A stretch of DNA of 64,000 nucleotides, from positions 1,488,001 to 1,552,000 of the forward strand of contig NZ_JAGVQR010000001.1 in assembly GCF_018275325.1 (NCBI RefSeq), given 5' to 3'. Numbering within the stretch: the first letter of the stretch is position 1; every line of letters starts with the position of its first letter. The position numbers were made by a program, and so were the translations under genes. Below are positions 50,606-59,651 of this stretch, piece by piece. Source of the stretch: Nocardioides palaemonis. Its GTDB lineage: Bacteria; Actinomycetota; Actinomycetes; Propionibacteriales; Nocardioidaceae. The notes under the pieces were generated by a model that ran no database searches, was not told where the DNA came from, and saw nothing but the letters and a program-made list of their open reading frames with translations.

Positions 50606-51912
50606 CGTCCGACCAGCTCGGCGACCAGCGCCGCGCTGAGCCCGGCGAACGGCAGGCCGGAGCCGGTGGTGGCGTGGGCGCCGACCGCGAGCACGCCCGC
50701 GACCGGTGTGCGGGGGCCCAGCCGCTGGCGCGCGGTCCGCGGACCCGCCCACCTCACTCCGTGCGGGGACCCCCCGAAGAGCTCCACGAGGTCGCGCGGC
50801 GTGCGGTCCACGCGGGTCACCACCTGACGGCGCACGTCGAGGCCGCGGCGGGCGAGCGCCACCAGCGGGTCCTCGACGAGGCGGCCGCGTGCCAGCACCG
50901 TCCAGGCGGCGCCCCCGTCCGGCGCGCGTCCTCCGGTCCGCACCACGAGCAGCGGGTCGCCGTGGAGCACCACCTCGTGCGGCAGGTCGGGGACCTCGCC
51001 GTCGAGGCCGACGTGGCACACGACCGGCGGGAACGCCGGGACGGTGCGCCGCACGTGGGCCGCGAGGGCCGGCAGCCGGCGCGGGTCCACCCCGACGACG
51101 ACCACGTCGGCGTCCACCGTGCCGCTGCCGTCCGCCGTGCGGGTGCTGACGGCGACGACTCGGCCGTCGCGGACCACGAGGTCGCCCACCTCGGTGCCGG
51201 TGCGGACGTCGACGCGGCGCAGCGCGAGCCGCTCGGCCATCGCGGTGCCGAGGGCGGCCAGCCCGCCCGGGACGGTCCACGCACCGAAGCGCTGCTCGAG
51301 GTAGACGTCGACGCCGGCGAAGGTCGGCACGTCGCGCAGCGCGTGGCCGTCCATCACCAGCCGGTGGCCCGCGACGAGCCGCAGCCGCTCGTCGTCGAAG
51401 GCACGGCGCAGGCGCCGGTGCAGGGACTCGCGCCGCCCCAGCAGGTCGGTGAGCTCGCGCGGCGCGACGTCCGGGTCGAAGGGCCGCTCGAACCACTCCT
51501 TGCGCAGCAGCTCCCACACCTCGCCGTAGGACGCGACGTGGCCGACCCACTGGTGGCCGAGCCCGGGCCCGAGGCCCTCGAACGCCGCGAGCTGGGCCGC
51601 GCGGGAGCCGCCGGGGAGCGCGAGCCGCGAGCCGTCCTCGAAGCGGTGCTCGCGCACCAGGTCGAGCGGCGCGAGGTCGACCTCGCGCTCGAGCGGTCGC
51701 CCCGACTTGCGGAACAGGTCGCGCACCACGGCGGGCAGCAGGGTGCTCGCCGGACCCGCGTCCCACGCGAACCCGTCGGCCTCGACGCTCGTCAGCGCGC
51801 CCCCGACGTGGTCGGAGCGCTCGAGCAGCGTGACGTCGTGACCGAGCTTGGCGAGGCGCGCGGCCGCGGCCATCGCGCCGAAGCCGCCTCCGACCACCAC
51901 GACACGCGCCAC
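50599..51912 (-). CDS. FAD-dependent oxidoreductase, phytoene desaturase (CrtI)-like
   Basis: 437 residues. N-terminal FAD fold VVVGGGFGAMAAAARLA with the second-strand Glu (LLERSDHVGGAL), and a C-terminal FAD-binding block AVGAHATTGSGLPFAG. The whole shape is CrtI/phytoene desaturase-like, but no other carotenoid genes lie close except the polyprenyl synthase at 47946, so the substrate is open. Confidence 0.82.
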   Translation of the reverse strand: MARVVVVGGGFGAMAAAARLAKLGHDVTLLERSDHVGGALTSVEADGFAWDAGPASTLLPAVVRDLFRKSGRPLEREVDLAPLDLVREHRFEDGSRLALPGGSRAAQLAAFEGLGPGLGHQWVGHVASYGEVWELLRKEWFERPFDPDVAPRELTDLLGRRESLHRRLRRAFDDERLRLVAGHRLVMDGHALRDVPTFAGVDVYLEQRFGAWTVPGGLAALGTAMAERLALRRVDVRTGTEVGDLVVRDGRVVAVSTRTADGSGTVDADVVVVGVDPRRLPALAAHVRRTVPAFPPVVCHVGLDGEVPDLPHEVVLHGDPLLVVRTGGRAPDGGAAWTVLARGRLVEDPLVALARRGLDVRRQVVTRVDRTPRDLVELFGGSPHGVRWAGPRTARQRLGPRTPVAGVLAVGAHATTGSGLPFAGLSAALVAELVGRA

Positions 51913-51941
51913 GGGGGAACCCTAGGTCCTCGCGGCGACCG

Positions 51942-52532
51942 TCAGCCGACCGGCTGCGCCGGTGCGCGACGCCTCCACCGGCGCCAGCCGCGCCGGACCA
52001 GCCGCCCGAGGACCAGGAGCAGCACCAGGCCCAGCAGGAGCAGCACGCCGGCGATCGCCGCCGCCGCGCGTGGGTGCTCCAGGGAGAACCAGACCACCGC
52101 GAGCACCGCGGCGTCCTCGGCGAGGCTCGCGAACACGTTGGTGACCGGCTCCAGCGAGGAGTTGAGGGCCAGCCGGCCGCCCGCCTTGGCCAGGTGGCTC
52201 AGCAGCGCGGTGCCACCTCCCACCACGCCACCGACCGCCTGCTCGAGGGTGTCGGCCTCGCCGGCGAGCAGGACGCCGATGACGGCACCGGCGGTGGGGC
52301 GGATCGCGGTGGAGACGACGTCCCAGGTGGAGTCGACGTAGGGGATCTTGTCCGCGACGAACTCCATCGCGTAGAGGAAGGTCGCGAGGGCGAGCACGTC
52401 CCACCGGCCCAGGACGTCCGGGATCGCCTCCGACCCGCCGAACCGGTCGGCGAGGCCGAGGACCAGCACGACGAGGTACGCGTTGACGCCGCTGGCCCAG
52501 CCGCTGGAGAAGGTGAGCGCGAGGGCGTCCAC
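51942..52532 (-). CDS. DUF4126 membrane protein
   Basis: 196 residues, five or six hydrophobic helices with Gly-rich loops (AIRPTAGAVIGVLLAGE, AVGGVVGGGTALLSHLAKAGGRL within about 70-125) typical of DUF4126. Role unknown; it ends 3 bases after... the YbaK gene stop lies upstream at 52536 on the same strand, so both form a small operon with a 3-base gap. Confidence 0.85.
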   Translation of the reverse strand: MDALALTFSSGWASGVNAYLVVLVLGLADRFGGSEAIPDVLGRWDVLALATFLYAMEFVADKIPYVDSTWDVVSTAIRPTAGAVIGVLLAGEADTLEQAVGGVVGGGTALLSHLAKAGGRLALNSSLEPVTNVFASLAEDAAVLAVVWFSLEHPRAAAAIAGVLLLLGLVLLLVLGRLVRRGWRRWRRRAPAQPVG

Positions 52533-52535
52533 GCC

Positions 52536-53027
52536 TCAGTCCTCCGCGGCCGGCGGCTCGACGTCGACCTCGGCCGCACCGGTCATCGCGACGAGCTCGT
52601 CGTAGGTCGTGGAGAAGACCGCGGCCGGGTGCCCGGCTGCCGCCCACACGACCGGGTGCTGCCGCAGCCACGGGTCGATCCAGGTGGGGACCGGCGCCGG
52701 GTGGTCGATCGGGGAGACCCCGCCGATGACCTGGCCGGTGTGCTCGCGCACGAACTCGGGCGACGCGCGGCGCAGCCGTTCGACGCCGATGCGCTGCGCG
52801 ACCGCGGCGGTGTCGACGCGGTGCGCCCCCGAGGTGAGGATCAGCACCGGCTCGCCCCCGGCGTCGAAGAGCAGGCTGTTGGCGATGGCGCCGACCTCAC
52901 ACCCCAGCGCCGCCGCGGCGAGTGCCGCGGTGTGGGCGCTGTCGGGCAGGATGACCACGTCGCCCGTGCCGCCGCGTCGGGTGTGCTCGCCTCGAAATGA
53001 GGTGATGGATGCGTGCTCGCTCGACAT
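52536..53027 (-). CDS. YbaK/aminoacyl-tRNA deacylase-domain protein
   Basis: 163 residues. The fold of YbaK/ProX editing proteins: ILPDSAHTAALAAAALGCEVGAIANSLLF, LTSGAHRVD, GGVSPIDHP (GxxxP loop). Such proteins hydrolyse mischarged tRNA (Cys- or Ala-tRNAPro). Starts at ATG 53027, divergent from the small membrane protein at 53086. Confidence 0.9.
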   Translation of the reverse strand: MSSEHASITSFRGEHTRRGGTGDVVILPDSAHTAALAAAALGCEVGAIANSLLFDAGGEPVLILTSGAHRVDTAAVAQRIGVERLRRASPEFVREHTGQVIGGVSPIDHPAPVPTWIDPWLRQHPVVWAAAGHPAAVFSTTYDELVAMTGAAEVDVEPPAAED

Positions 53028-53085
53028 GATGCGAGCCTAGCGACGAGCGACGACGAGTCGTACGACGATTTCAAGGGGTGTGTGG

Positions 53086-53589
53086 ATGGCGCGCGAGGTG
53101 CCGGGTTCCGTGGTCAACAGCGTGCGGCTGCTCGGGCTGATCGTGGCCACGGCCGGGGTGATCACGCTGCTCACCTGGCTGATGCGCGACGACGTGATCC
53201 TCGGGTGGGCCGAGGGCAACCCGTCGGCCCAGGACATCCTGGCCCAGGGCGGCATCGAGCAGCTGCGCGAGAGCCCGATCGTCCCGGGCTTCGTCGCCAT
53301 CTCGCTCGTCGCCTTCGTCGGCTTCGCGCTGCTGTCGCTCGTGCTCGGGTCGTTCTTCCTCGGCGGGCACGGCTGGGCCCGCTTCGTCCTGACGGCGACG
53401 GTCGGCGTGGGGGTGCTCGTGGGCGCCGTCGCGCTCGACTCGCACCTGCCGACGATCTTCGTCGTCCTGGCCGCGCTCGTCATCGTCGAGGGCCTGGCGC
53501 TGGCCGTCCTGCTCTGGCGCCGCGACACCACGGCCTACCTCCGCGGCGAGCTCACCGGCGACCTCCACGGCGACCTCCGCGGCAGCTGA
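53086..53589 (+). CDS. Four-helix membrane protein of unknown function
   Basis: 167 residues from ATG at 53086, selected because AAGGGG lies 7 bases before it; an in-frame GTG is at 53080. Hydrophobic helices at about 10-35, 70-95, 103-120 and 123-145; short basic-acidic C-terminal tail (GELTGDLHGDLRGS, a small repeat). No known family seen. Ends just before the SOS promoter region. Confidence 0.75.
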   Translation: MAREVPGSVVNSVRLLGLIVATAGVITLLTWLMRDDVILGWAEGNPSAQDILAQGGIEQLRESPIVPGFVAISLVAFVGFALLSLVLGSFFLGGHGWARFVLTATVGVGVLVGAVALDSHLPTIFVVLAALVIVEGLALAVLLWRRDTTAYLRGELTGDLHGDLRGS

Positions 53590-53611
53590 CGCCCGCGCGC
53601 CCGGTCCGTCC

Positions 53612-53642
53612 TTGACGGGCTGTCGGTGGTGGGGTCTATCGT
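53612..53642 (+). promoter_or_regulatory. Probable SOS operon promoter
   Basis: TTGACG (53612-53617) and TATCGT (53637-53642) are 19 bases apart; the LexA box at 53652-53667 would lie at or just after the start of transcription, the standard layout of a repressible promoter. The 19-base spacer is longer than ideal. Confidence 0.5.
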
Positions 53643-53651
53643 TCTCGGTGT

Positions 53652-53667
53652 TCGAACATCCGTTCGA
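53652..53667. promoter_or_regulatory. LexA (SOS) box
   Basis: TCGAACATCCGTTCGA: the exact TCGAAC-N4-GTTCGA palindrome of actinobacterial LexA boxes. It is 80 bases before the DUF6504 gene and heads a co-directional series DUF6504, HEPN, methyltransferase, dinB, a classic place for an SOS operator. A perfect 12-base match in front of a DNA polymerase IV operon is unlikely to be chance. Confidence 0.88.
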
Positions 53668-53746
53668 TGCGATCCGGGTGGCGGTGACCTCGACCCCACC
53701 GTCACCCGGGTCGGCCCGGGGTCGACCGAGGTGTCGAGGAGGCGCG

Positions 53747-54082
53747 ATGAGGCAGTACGACGACCCCGTCGAGGTGCGACGGGGCGAGGCGGAGGACCCC
53801 GAGCAGTTCCTGTGGCGGGGACGCCTGTGGAAGGTGCGCGCGGTGGTCGCGCACTGGGTGGAGACCGGACCGTGGCGGCAGCCCGCCCCGCCGGGCCACG
53901 CGGTCGCCGGGGTCGGCACCGCCCGGTCCGCGGCGCGCGAGCTGTGGCGGGTCGAGGCGGGTCGGGGGATGCCGTCCGGCGTCCGGCTCGTCGACGGCGC
54001 GGAGCCGGCGGGTCACGGTGTGTTCGACCTGTCCTTCGACGGCACCGACGGGCGCTGGCAGCTCGTCGGGTGCCAGGACTGA
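53747..54082 (+). CDS. DUF6504 protein
   Basis: 111 residues from ATG at 53747. A small beta-rich domain (FLWRGRLWKVRAVVAHWVETGPWR) typical of DUF6504, a family often encoded beside Y-family polymerases in actinobacteria (memory). First gene behind the LexA box, so it should be induced by DNA damage; activity unknown. Confidence 0.82.
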   Translation: MRQYDDPVEVRRGEAEDPEQFLWRGRLWKVRAVVAHWVETGPWRQPAPPGHAVAGVGTARSAARELWRVEAGRGMPSGVRLVDGAEPAGHGVFDLSFDGTDGRWQLVGCQD

Positions 54083-54092
54083 GGTGGTGACC

Positions 54093-54518
54093 GTGGCGAC
54101 CGCACCCCTGGGGCCGACCTCGGCGGCGACCCTGCCGGCCAGCTCCCACACCTACCTCGCCCGCTCCGCGACCTCGCTGAGCGACGCGATCACGGCCCGT
54201 GACGTCCCCACCCGCTACGCCTGCGCCCACGTCGCGGCCCTGTGCGCGGCCGCGGCCCTGCTCGCGGCGCGCGCCCGGCCCGCGCCGCGCGGGCGCCGGC
54301 AGAAGAACGCCTGGGTGCTGCTGTGCGAGGTCGCCCCCGAGCTCACCGAGTGGGCGACGTTCTTCGCCGCCGGCGCGGCCAAGCGCGCGGCTGCCGAGGC
54401 GGGGTCGACGCGTGCGGTCACCGAGCGCGAGGCCGACGACCTGGTGCGCGACGCCGACCGCTTCCTCGCGGTCGTCGAGCAGTCGCTGGGCCTGGTCCCG
54501 CACGCCAGCGTCGCCTGA
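54093..54518 (+). CDS. SAV_6107-type HEPN-domain protein
   Basis: 141 residues from GTG at 54093 (GAGGTG six bases before; GTG at 54087 possible). All-helical; the conserved YLARSA ... RYACAHVAALCAAAALLAARA and WVLLCEVAPELTEWATFFA blocks match the SAV_6107 HEPN family. The RNase-type RxxxxH of toxic HEPN proteins is not seen, so a non-catalytic role is likely. Placed between DUF6504 and dinB in the SOS row. Confidence 0.82.
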   Translation: MATAPLGPTSAATLPASSHTYLARSATSLSDAITARDVPTRYACAHVAALCAAAALLAARARPAPRGRRQKNAWVLLCEVAPELTEWATFFAAGAAKRAAAEAGSTRAVTEREADDLVRDADRFLAVVEQSLGLVPHASVA

Positions 54519-54602
54519 GCGCCGAGCCGGGGAGCGAGCCGGGATGGAGCCGGGGATGAAGCCCGCCGGGCCCGCCGCGCCGCACGCACTAGGGTTGCCC
54601 GC

Positions 54603-55340
54603 ATGCAGCAGCCCTCCGCGAGCGAGCGTCGCCAGTCCGTCCGCACCGGCGTGGTCTGGGACGGCGTACGCACCTTGCTGGAGACCGACCCGACGCTGCG
54701 CGAGCAGCAGGCCCGCATCGTCGACGTCGGCGGCGGCACCGGCGGGTTCGCCGTCCCGCTGGCCGAGCTCGGCCACCGGGTGCAGGTCATCGACCCCAGC
54801 CCGGACGCCCTCGCCTCCCTCGACCGCCGGGCCCGCGAGCGCGGCGTCGCCGACCGGGTCACCGGCCAGCAGGGCGACCTGTCCGACCTCGCCGACCTGG
54901 TCGACGAGGCCGACCTGGTGCTGTGCCACGGCGTGCTCGAGATGGTCGAGGACCCCGCGGCGTCGCTCGCGGCGATCGGCGGGGTGCTGCGCCCCGGCGG
55001 ACACCTCAGCCTCGTCGTGGCCCAGCGCCACGCGGCCGTCGTCGCGCGCGCCATGGCGGGTCACTTCCAGGCTGCCCGCGAGCTGCTCGACGGTGGTCCC
55101 GCCGCGGGCCGCGGCGGCCGGCGGTTCACCCACGACGAGGTGGACGACCTGCTCCGCGGCGCCGGGCTCGACCCGACGACGGTCCACGGCGTCCGGGTCT
55201 TCGCCGACCTGGCGCCGGGCAGCCTCCTCGACCTCGAGCCCGGCGCGACGGCGGCCCTCGTCGAGCTCGAGCGGTCGGTGGCGACCCGCCCGGAGTACCG
55301 TCCGCTCGCGGCCCAGCTCCACGTGCTCGCCCGACGCTGA
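54603..55340 (+). CDS. SAM-dependent methyltransferase (CmoM/SmtA-like)
   Basis: 245 residues. Class I Rossmann fold: IVDVGGGTGGFAVPL (motif I), VIDPSPDALASL (II), LVLCHGVLEMVEDP (IV) and LRPGGHLSLVVAQRH (V-VI). Resembles CmoM-type tRNA or small-molecule methyltransferases; substrate not clear. The 84-base gap before it contains GAGCCGGGGAT-type short repeats, but the gene runs in the same direction between HEPN and dinB. Confidence 0.82.
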   Translation: MQQPSASERRQSVRTGVVWDGVRTLLETDPTLREQQARIVDVGGGTGGFAVPLAELGHRVQVIDPSPDALASLDRRARERGVADRVTGQQGDLSDLADLVDEADLVLCHGVLEMVEDPAASLAAIGGVLRPGGHLSLVVAQRHAAVVARAMAGHFQAARELLDGGPAAGRGGRRFTHDEVDDLLRGAGLDPTTVHGVRVFADLAPGSLLDLEPGATAALVELERSVATRPEYRPLAAQLHVLARR

Positions 55341-55370
55341 CCCTGCCGCCCCGTCGTCCGGGGGCGTGCG

Positions 55371-56540
55371 GTGACCGACACCCCGCTGCTGCACGTCGAC
55401 ATGGACGCCTTCTTCGCCTCCGTGGCGCTGCGGGAGCGGCCGGACCTGGTCGACGAGCCGGTGGTCGTCGGTGGCAGCGGGCGCGGGGTCGTGCTGGCCG
55501 CCAACTACGTCGCACGCCGCTACGGCATCCGCTCGGCGCTGCCGATGGGCCGGGTGCGGGCGCTGTGCCCGCACGTCACGGTCCTGCCGCCGGACTACGA
55601 CAGCTTCACCAGGGTGTCGGCCTCGGTGATGGAGACCTTCCGTGAGGTGACCCCCCTCGTCGAGGCGTTCTCGCTGGACGAGGCGTTCCTCGACGTCCGG
55701 GGCTCCACGCGCCGGCTCGGACCACCGGAGGTGATCGCCGAGCGGCTGCGCGCCACGATCCACGACGAGCAGGGCATCACCTGCTCGGTCGGGGTGGCCG
55801 GGTCGGTGTCGGTCGCCAAGGTCGCGAGCCGGCGCGCGAAGCCCGACGGGGTGCTGGTGGTCCGACCCGACGAGGTCGCCTCGTTCCTCCACCCGCTCGA
55901 CGTCGGCGAGCTCTACGGTGTGGGCGAGAAGACCCGCGCGATGCTCCACCGCCGCGGCCTGGTGACCGTCGCCGACCTCGCCCGACTGCCGGTGGCCGAG
56001 CTGCAGCAGGCCGTCGGCCGACACCTCGGCCAGCACCTCCACCACCTCGCGTGGGGCACCGATCGCACCGACCTGGTGCCGCGGGCGGTCCACCAGGAGC
56101 CCGACCGGTCGATGGGTGCCGACGAGACCTTCGCGAGCGACTCCGACGACCGGGAGGTGATCGTCCGCGAGCTGCTGCGGCTCTCCGCGCGGGTGGCCGC
56201 CCGGATGCGTGCGGCGGGGGTCGCCGGTCGCACCGTCACGCTCAAGGTGCGCTTCTCCGACTTCACCACGATCACCCGCTCGCGCACCCTGCCCGACGTC
56301 ACCGACGTGACGGTCGAGGTGCACCGCGTGGTCGTCCGGCTCTTCGACGCGCTCGACCTGCACCGCACCCGCGTCAGGTTGGTGGGCGTCCGGGTCGAGG
56401 GGCTGGTGCCGCGCGCGAGCGTCCAGCGCCAGCTCGTCCTGGGCGAGCCCGCCCACGGCTGGGAGGACGCCGACCGGGCGGTGGACCGGGCGACCCGGCG
56501 CTTCGGGTCGTCCGCGGTGCGTCCGGCGCGGCTGGTGTGA
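55371..56540 (+). CDS. dinB: DNA polymerase IV (DinB, Y family)
   Basis: 389 residues, GTG start. Palm motif HVDMDAFFASV with the metal Asp, YDSFTRVSASVM, catalytic SLDEAFLDV (Asp-Glu) and helix-hairpin-helix segment YGVGEKTRAMLHRRG. It copies past damaged template bases in an error-prone way. Its operon has a LexA box in front (53652), so it is probably SOS-induced. A beta-clamp motif near the end is not obvious. Confidence 0.94.
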   Translation: MTDTPLLHVDMDAFFASVALRERPDLVDEPVVVGGSGRGVVLAANYVARRYGIRSALPMGRVRALCPHVTVLPPDYDSFTRVSASVMETFREVTPLVEAFSLDEAFLDVRGSTRRLGPPEVIAERLRATIHDEQGITCSVGVAGSVSVAKVASRRAKPDGVLVVRPDEVASFLHPLDVGELYGVGEKTRAMLHRRGLVTVADLARLPVAELQQAVGRHLGQHLHHLAWGTDRTDLVPRAVHQEPDRSMGADETFASDSDDREVIVRELLRLSARVAARMRAAGVAGRTVTLKVRFSDFTTITRSRTLPDVTDVTVEVHRVVVRLFDALDLHRTRVRLVGVRVEGLVPRASVQRQLVLGEPAHGWEDADRAVDRATRRFGSSAVRPARLV

Positions 56541-56637
56541 GCCCGGCCCGGCCGAATCCGGTCCGTGATTTTTCGGGGACGCCTACCGTAGCGACAGGAC
56601 CGTGCCTAGACTTGCTGGCAGAAGGTGAGGAGGAACC

Positions 56638-57081
56638 GTGGAGCTCTCCGAGGAAGAACTGCGACTGCTCGAGCAGATGGAGCGCGCCCTCGTCGAGGAG
56701 GACCCCAAGTTCGCCTCCACCCTGCGCGGCACGTCGTTCCAGCGCACCGCCCGCCGACGGATGATCCTCGGTGGCGTGATCCTCGCCCTCGGCATCGGCC
56801 TGCTGGTGCTGGCCGTGCTGCTCGATCTGTCCGCCGTGCTGCAGACGGTCATCGGCGTCGCCGGCTTCGTCGTGATGCTCGGGGGTGCGGTCCTCGCGCT
56901 CACGTCCGCGCGGTCGCCCGCCGCACCGGCCAAGGTGCGCTCATCCGGCCGTTCCGGCCTCGGCGTCGTCGACGGCGGTCGCATGCACCGCCCGCACCGT
57001 CCCGGTCGCCAGCGCAACGGCAGCCCCTTCATGGAGCGCGTCGAGGAGCGGTGGCGCCGCCGCCGCGAGCGCGGCCTCTGA
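56638..57081 (+). CDS. DUF3040 membrane protein
   Basis: 147 residues from GTG at 56638 behind GAGGAGGAACC, an excellent ribosome-binding site. N-terminal ELSEEELRLLEQMERAL (typical DUF3040), two hydrophobic helices at about 38-62 and 66-90, then a basic Arg-rich tail. The family (Rv2169c in M. tuberculosis, memory) is near mraZ in several actinobacteria; role unknown. Confidence 0.9.
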   Translation: MELSEEELRLLEQMERALVEEDPKFASTLRGTSFQRTARRRMILGGVILALGIGLLVLAVLLDLSAVLQTVIGVAGFVVMLGGAVLALTSARSPAAPAKVRSSGRSGLGVVDGGRMHRPHRPGRQRNGSPFMERVEERWRRRRERGL

Positions 57082-57148
57082 TCATCGCCCGCTGACCGCC
57101 ACGCGCGGTCACCGGTCACGGTCTCCGTGGCGACCGTGAGTCGGTCGC

Positions 57149-57230
57149 GCAGTCCCGGTGACGCCCGGTGAGCCCCACGACAAGATCGTGCAGTCCTGGT
57201 GCCGCCGGGTGACCCCGGGTCTCCACGATC
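57149..57230. repeat. Two imperfect 41-bp direct repeats
   Basis: The units 57149-57189 and 57190-57230 both begin GCAGTCC and continue with GGTG(A/C)CGCC(C/G)GGTGA, then CCACGA near the end. They fill the convergent gap between DUF3040 and the transglutaminase gene (197 bases). No ORF there is credible. Confidence 0.6.
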
Positions 57231-57237
57231 CGGCTGG

Positions 57238-57259
57238 AGTCCCCGGCCATCCGGGGACT
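57238..57259. terminator. Hairpin between convergent genes
   Basis: AGTCCCCGG-CCAT-CCGGGGACT is a perfect 9-bp stem with a 4-base loop, between the DUF3040 stop (57081) and the transglutaminase stop (57279). Likely a bidirectional terminator; it lacks a T run. Confidence 0.6.
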
Positions 57260-57278
57260 CCCAGCGGCCGCGCCTCCC

Positions 57279-59651
57279 TCAGCCGACCAGCTCGTCGACG
57301 GTCTGCGCGGCCTGCGCGTCGGGGCCCGCGTCGCCGCTCCGCGGTCGCGAGCGCCACGTCGTACGCCGTCCGACGACCGAGGCCGGCCACCAGGCGGCCC
57401 GTCGCACCTCGCGCGGGGTGACGCCGGCGGCCAGGGACTCCTCGACCAGCTCGGCGTCGGCGCGGAAGACCTCCGCGGTGTAGGCCTCGGGGTCGCGGGC
57501 ATAGCGACTGCGCTCGAGCGCCGCGACCAACCGGTCGAGGGCCTGCGCCGCCTCCGGCGCCTGGTCGCGTCCGCGACGGGGGCGGTCGGGTCGGTCCCGG
57601 CCGGCGACGGGGCGGCCCAGCAGCCGGCCGAGCCACTCGCCCGTGCGCCGGGGGCTGCGACCCGGCGGCCAGGCGTGGCCGAGGTCGCGCGTGACGTCCT
57701 GGAGCTCGCGCCACAGGTCCTCGATGTCGCCTCCGAGCCGACGGCGACGCCGCGCAGCGCGCACCAGCCGGGGGCTCGCCAGGAGGGCGCCGAGCGCGAC
57801 CACGCCGAGCAGCCCGGCGAGGACCGGCACCCACGGGATGCTCGAGCCCTCCTCGTCGGCGGTGCCGGAGTCTGCGCTCGGCGACTCGCCGCGGTCGGGC
57901 AGCAGCTCGGTCGAGCGGGACGCGCTGGGGCTCGGCGACTCGGGCACCGGCGCGAACTCCGCGGTGGTGTAGCCGGGCACCTGGCCGGCGCGCGCCTGGG
58001 GCGTCGGCTCGAACCGGACCCAGCCGGAGCCCGGGAAGTAGAGCTCGGGCCAGGCGTGCAGGTCGTGGGAGGAGAACTCCCACGAGCCGTTGGTGGCCCG
58101 CTCGGGCGTCAGGAACCCGACCGCCACCCGGCTCGGGATGCCGAGCACGCGCGCCATGATCGCCATGGACGCGGCGAACTGCTCGCAGTAGCCCACCCGG
58201 TCGTCGAGGAACGCCAGCAGGTCGGCGCCGCCGCTGCCGGCCGACTCGACCTGCCCCTTGTCGTAGCGGAAGCCGCCGTCCTCGCGGAACCAGCGCTGCA
58301 GGACCTGGGCCTTCTGGAAGCGGGTGGGGGCATCCGCGGTGACGCTCGCGGCGAGGCGGCGGATCTCGTTGTTGAGGGTCGGCGGGACGTCGGTGTAGTA
58401 GCCCGGGACCGACCCGGCACCCGAGACCGCGACGTTCATCGCCTGCTCGTCGTAGTCGAGCTCCACGCCGGTGAAGTCATAGCTGGTGTCCGCCGTGGTG
58501 ACGTCGCGGGCGGCGATGAAGTCGCGCGTGTTGAGGTCGTAGCGCCAGTCCGTGCCGGCGGAGATCCGCGTCACCTGCTCGGTCGTGGGCAGCCAGGTGG
58601 AGCTGAAGTCGGGGCCGACCCGGACGTCGTACTTGAACTCCTTGCGCGGCACGGACACCGCGACGCCGTCGAGCGGCGGCAGGGTCCCGGTCGCGGTCTG
58701 GGTCGGGGGGATCTCGCGGTCGCCCGACGTCCACGCCTCGCCGTTGAACCGGGTGAGCACCGACATGCGCAGGTAGCTGGGTCGGGGCCCCGGGGTGGTG
58801 ACCCACAGCAGCGGGATGTCCTTGCCCTGGCTCAGGTTGCGCCGCAGGTCGACCATCGGGTCCTTGACCTGCACCTCGCGGGTCCCGGGCCCGTTGCCGT
58901 CGAAGACCGACATGCTCATCGTCGGCACCACGACCGGGACGACCACGGCGAGGGCGATGGCGGCGCTGCCGAGCCCGACGGCGGTGTTGCTGATCGCCCC
59001 GGTGCGCACCGAGAACGCGCCGCGCTCGCCGTCCGGGGCCCGGCCCCAGCTCGCGACGTGGTCGCTGTGCTGGATGAAGACCAGGGTGAGGAACAGCGCG
59101 GAGACGCCCGCGAAGAGCCACCACGACACGGCCTCGCCGGTGACGGCGACGGGCAGCGTGTACGCCGCCAGCAGCACCAGGCCAGCGACCGGCGCCCGGC
59201 GCAGCGTGCAGGCGAGCACGTCGACGGCCAGGAGGACCAGCGTGCCGCCGATCAGCAGCAGCGGGTGGACCGGCGGGACGCCCGGCTGCACCGGGGCGGC
59301 GTACTGCCGCGAGCTCTCCAGCGCGCTCTGGAGCGCGGCCACGAAGGCGTCGACGTTGCCGGGGGTCGGCAGCGGCGAGCCGGTGGTGGTGCCGAGCACC
59401 AGCAGGGCGCCGACGACGAGCTGGCCCAGCACGACGACGGCCACCGGGATGCGGCTCCACCGCGCGACGGCGCCGCCGCCGGCCAGCACGACACCGATGA
59501 ACAGCAGCGGGAAGCCGACCTCGGCGAAGCCGCTGGTGAGGACCCGCCACGACAGCACCGTCGTCCAGGCCGTGAGCGCCGCCACCAGCGAGACCCGGAG
59601 CTGGTGCGGGAGCGTGCTCCACGAGGCGGGGGATCCGGTCAGCGTCCTCAT
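57279..59651 (-). CDS. TgpA-type transmembrane transglutaminase-like protein (DUF3488)
   Basis: 790 residues. About seven helices in residues 15-260, then an extracellular domain containing a transglutaminase-like core with Cys in GYCEQFAASMAIMARVLGIPSRVAVGF and His in HDLHAWPELYF, another helix near 605-625 and a cytoplasmic Arg-rich tail. Members may crosslink or cut peptides at the membrane. It is coupled (ATGA) to the DUF58 gene, the third part of the MoxR-DUF58-TgpA operon. Confidence 0.9.
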   Translation of the reverse strand: MRTLTGSPASWSTLPHQLRVSLVAALTAWTTVLSWRVLTSGFAEVGFPLLFIGVVLAGGGAVARWSRIPVAVVVLGQLVVGALLVLGTTTGSPLPTPGNVDAFVAALQSALESSRQYAAPVQPGVPPVHPLLLIGGTLVLLAVDVLACTLRRAPVAGLVLLAAYTLPVAVTGEAVSWWLFAGVSALFLTLVFIQHSDHVASWGRAPDGERGAFSVRTGAISNTAVGLGSAAIALAVVVPVVVPTMSMSVFDGNGPGTREVQVKDPMVDLRRNLSQGKDIPLLWVTTPGPRPSYLRMSVLTRFNGEAWTSGDREIPPTQTATGTLPPLDGVAVSVPRKEFKYDVRVGPDFSSTWLPTTEQVTRISAGTDWRYDLNTRDFIAARDVTTADTSYDFTGVELDYDEQAMNVAVSGAGSVPGYYTDVPPTLNNEIRRLAASVTADAPTRFQKAQVLQRWFREDGGFRYDKGQVESAGSGGADLLAFLDDRVGYCEQFAASMAIMARVLGIPSRVAVGFLTPERATNGSWEFSSHDLHAWPELYFPGSGWVRFEPTPQARAGQVPGYTTAEFAPVPESPSPSASRSTELLPDRGESPSADSGTADEEGSSIPWVPVLAGLLGVVALGALLASPRLVRAARRRRRLGGDIEDLWRELQDVTRDLGHAWPPGRSPRRTGEWLGRLLGRPVAGRDRPDRPRRGRDQAPEAAQALDRLVAALERSRYARDPEAYTAEVFRADAELVEESLAAGVTPREVRRAAWWPASVVGRRTTWRSRPRSGDAGPDAQAAQTVDELVG

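Noticed and set aside
53535..56456. 973-residue minus-strand frame over the SOS row
   Set aside because: Antisense to DUF6504, HEPN, methyltransferase and dinB, all with recognisable motifs; the translation is repetitive and unrecognisable.
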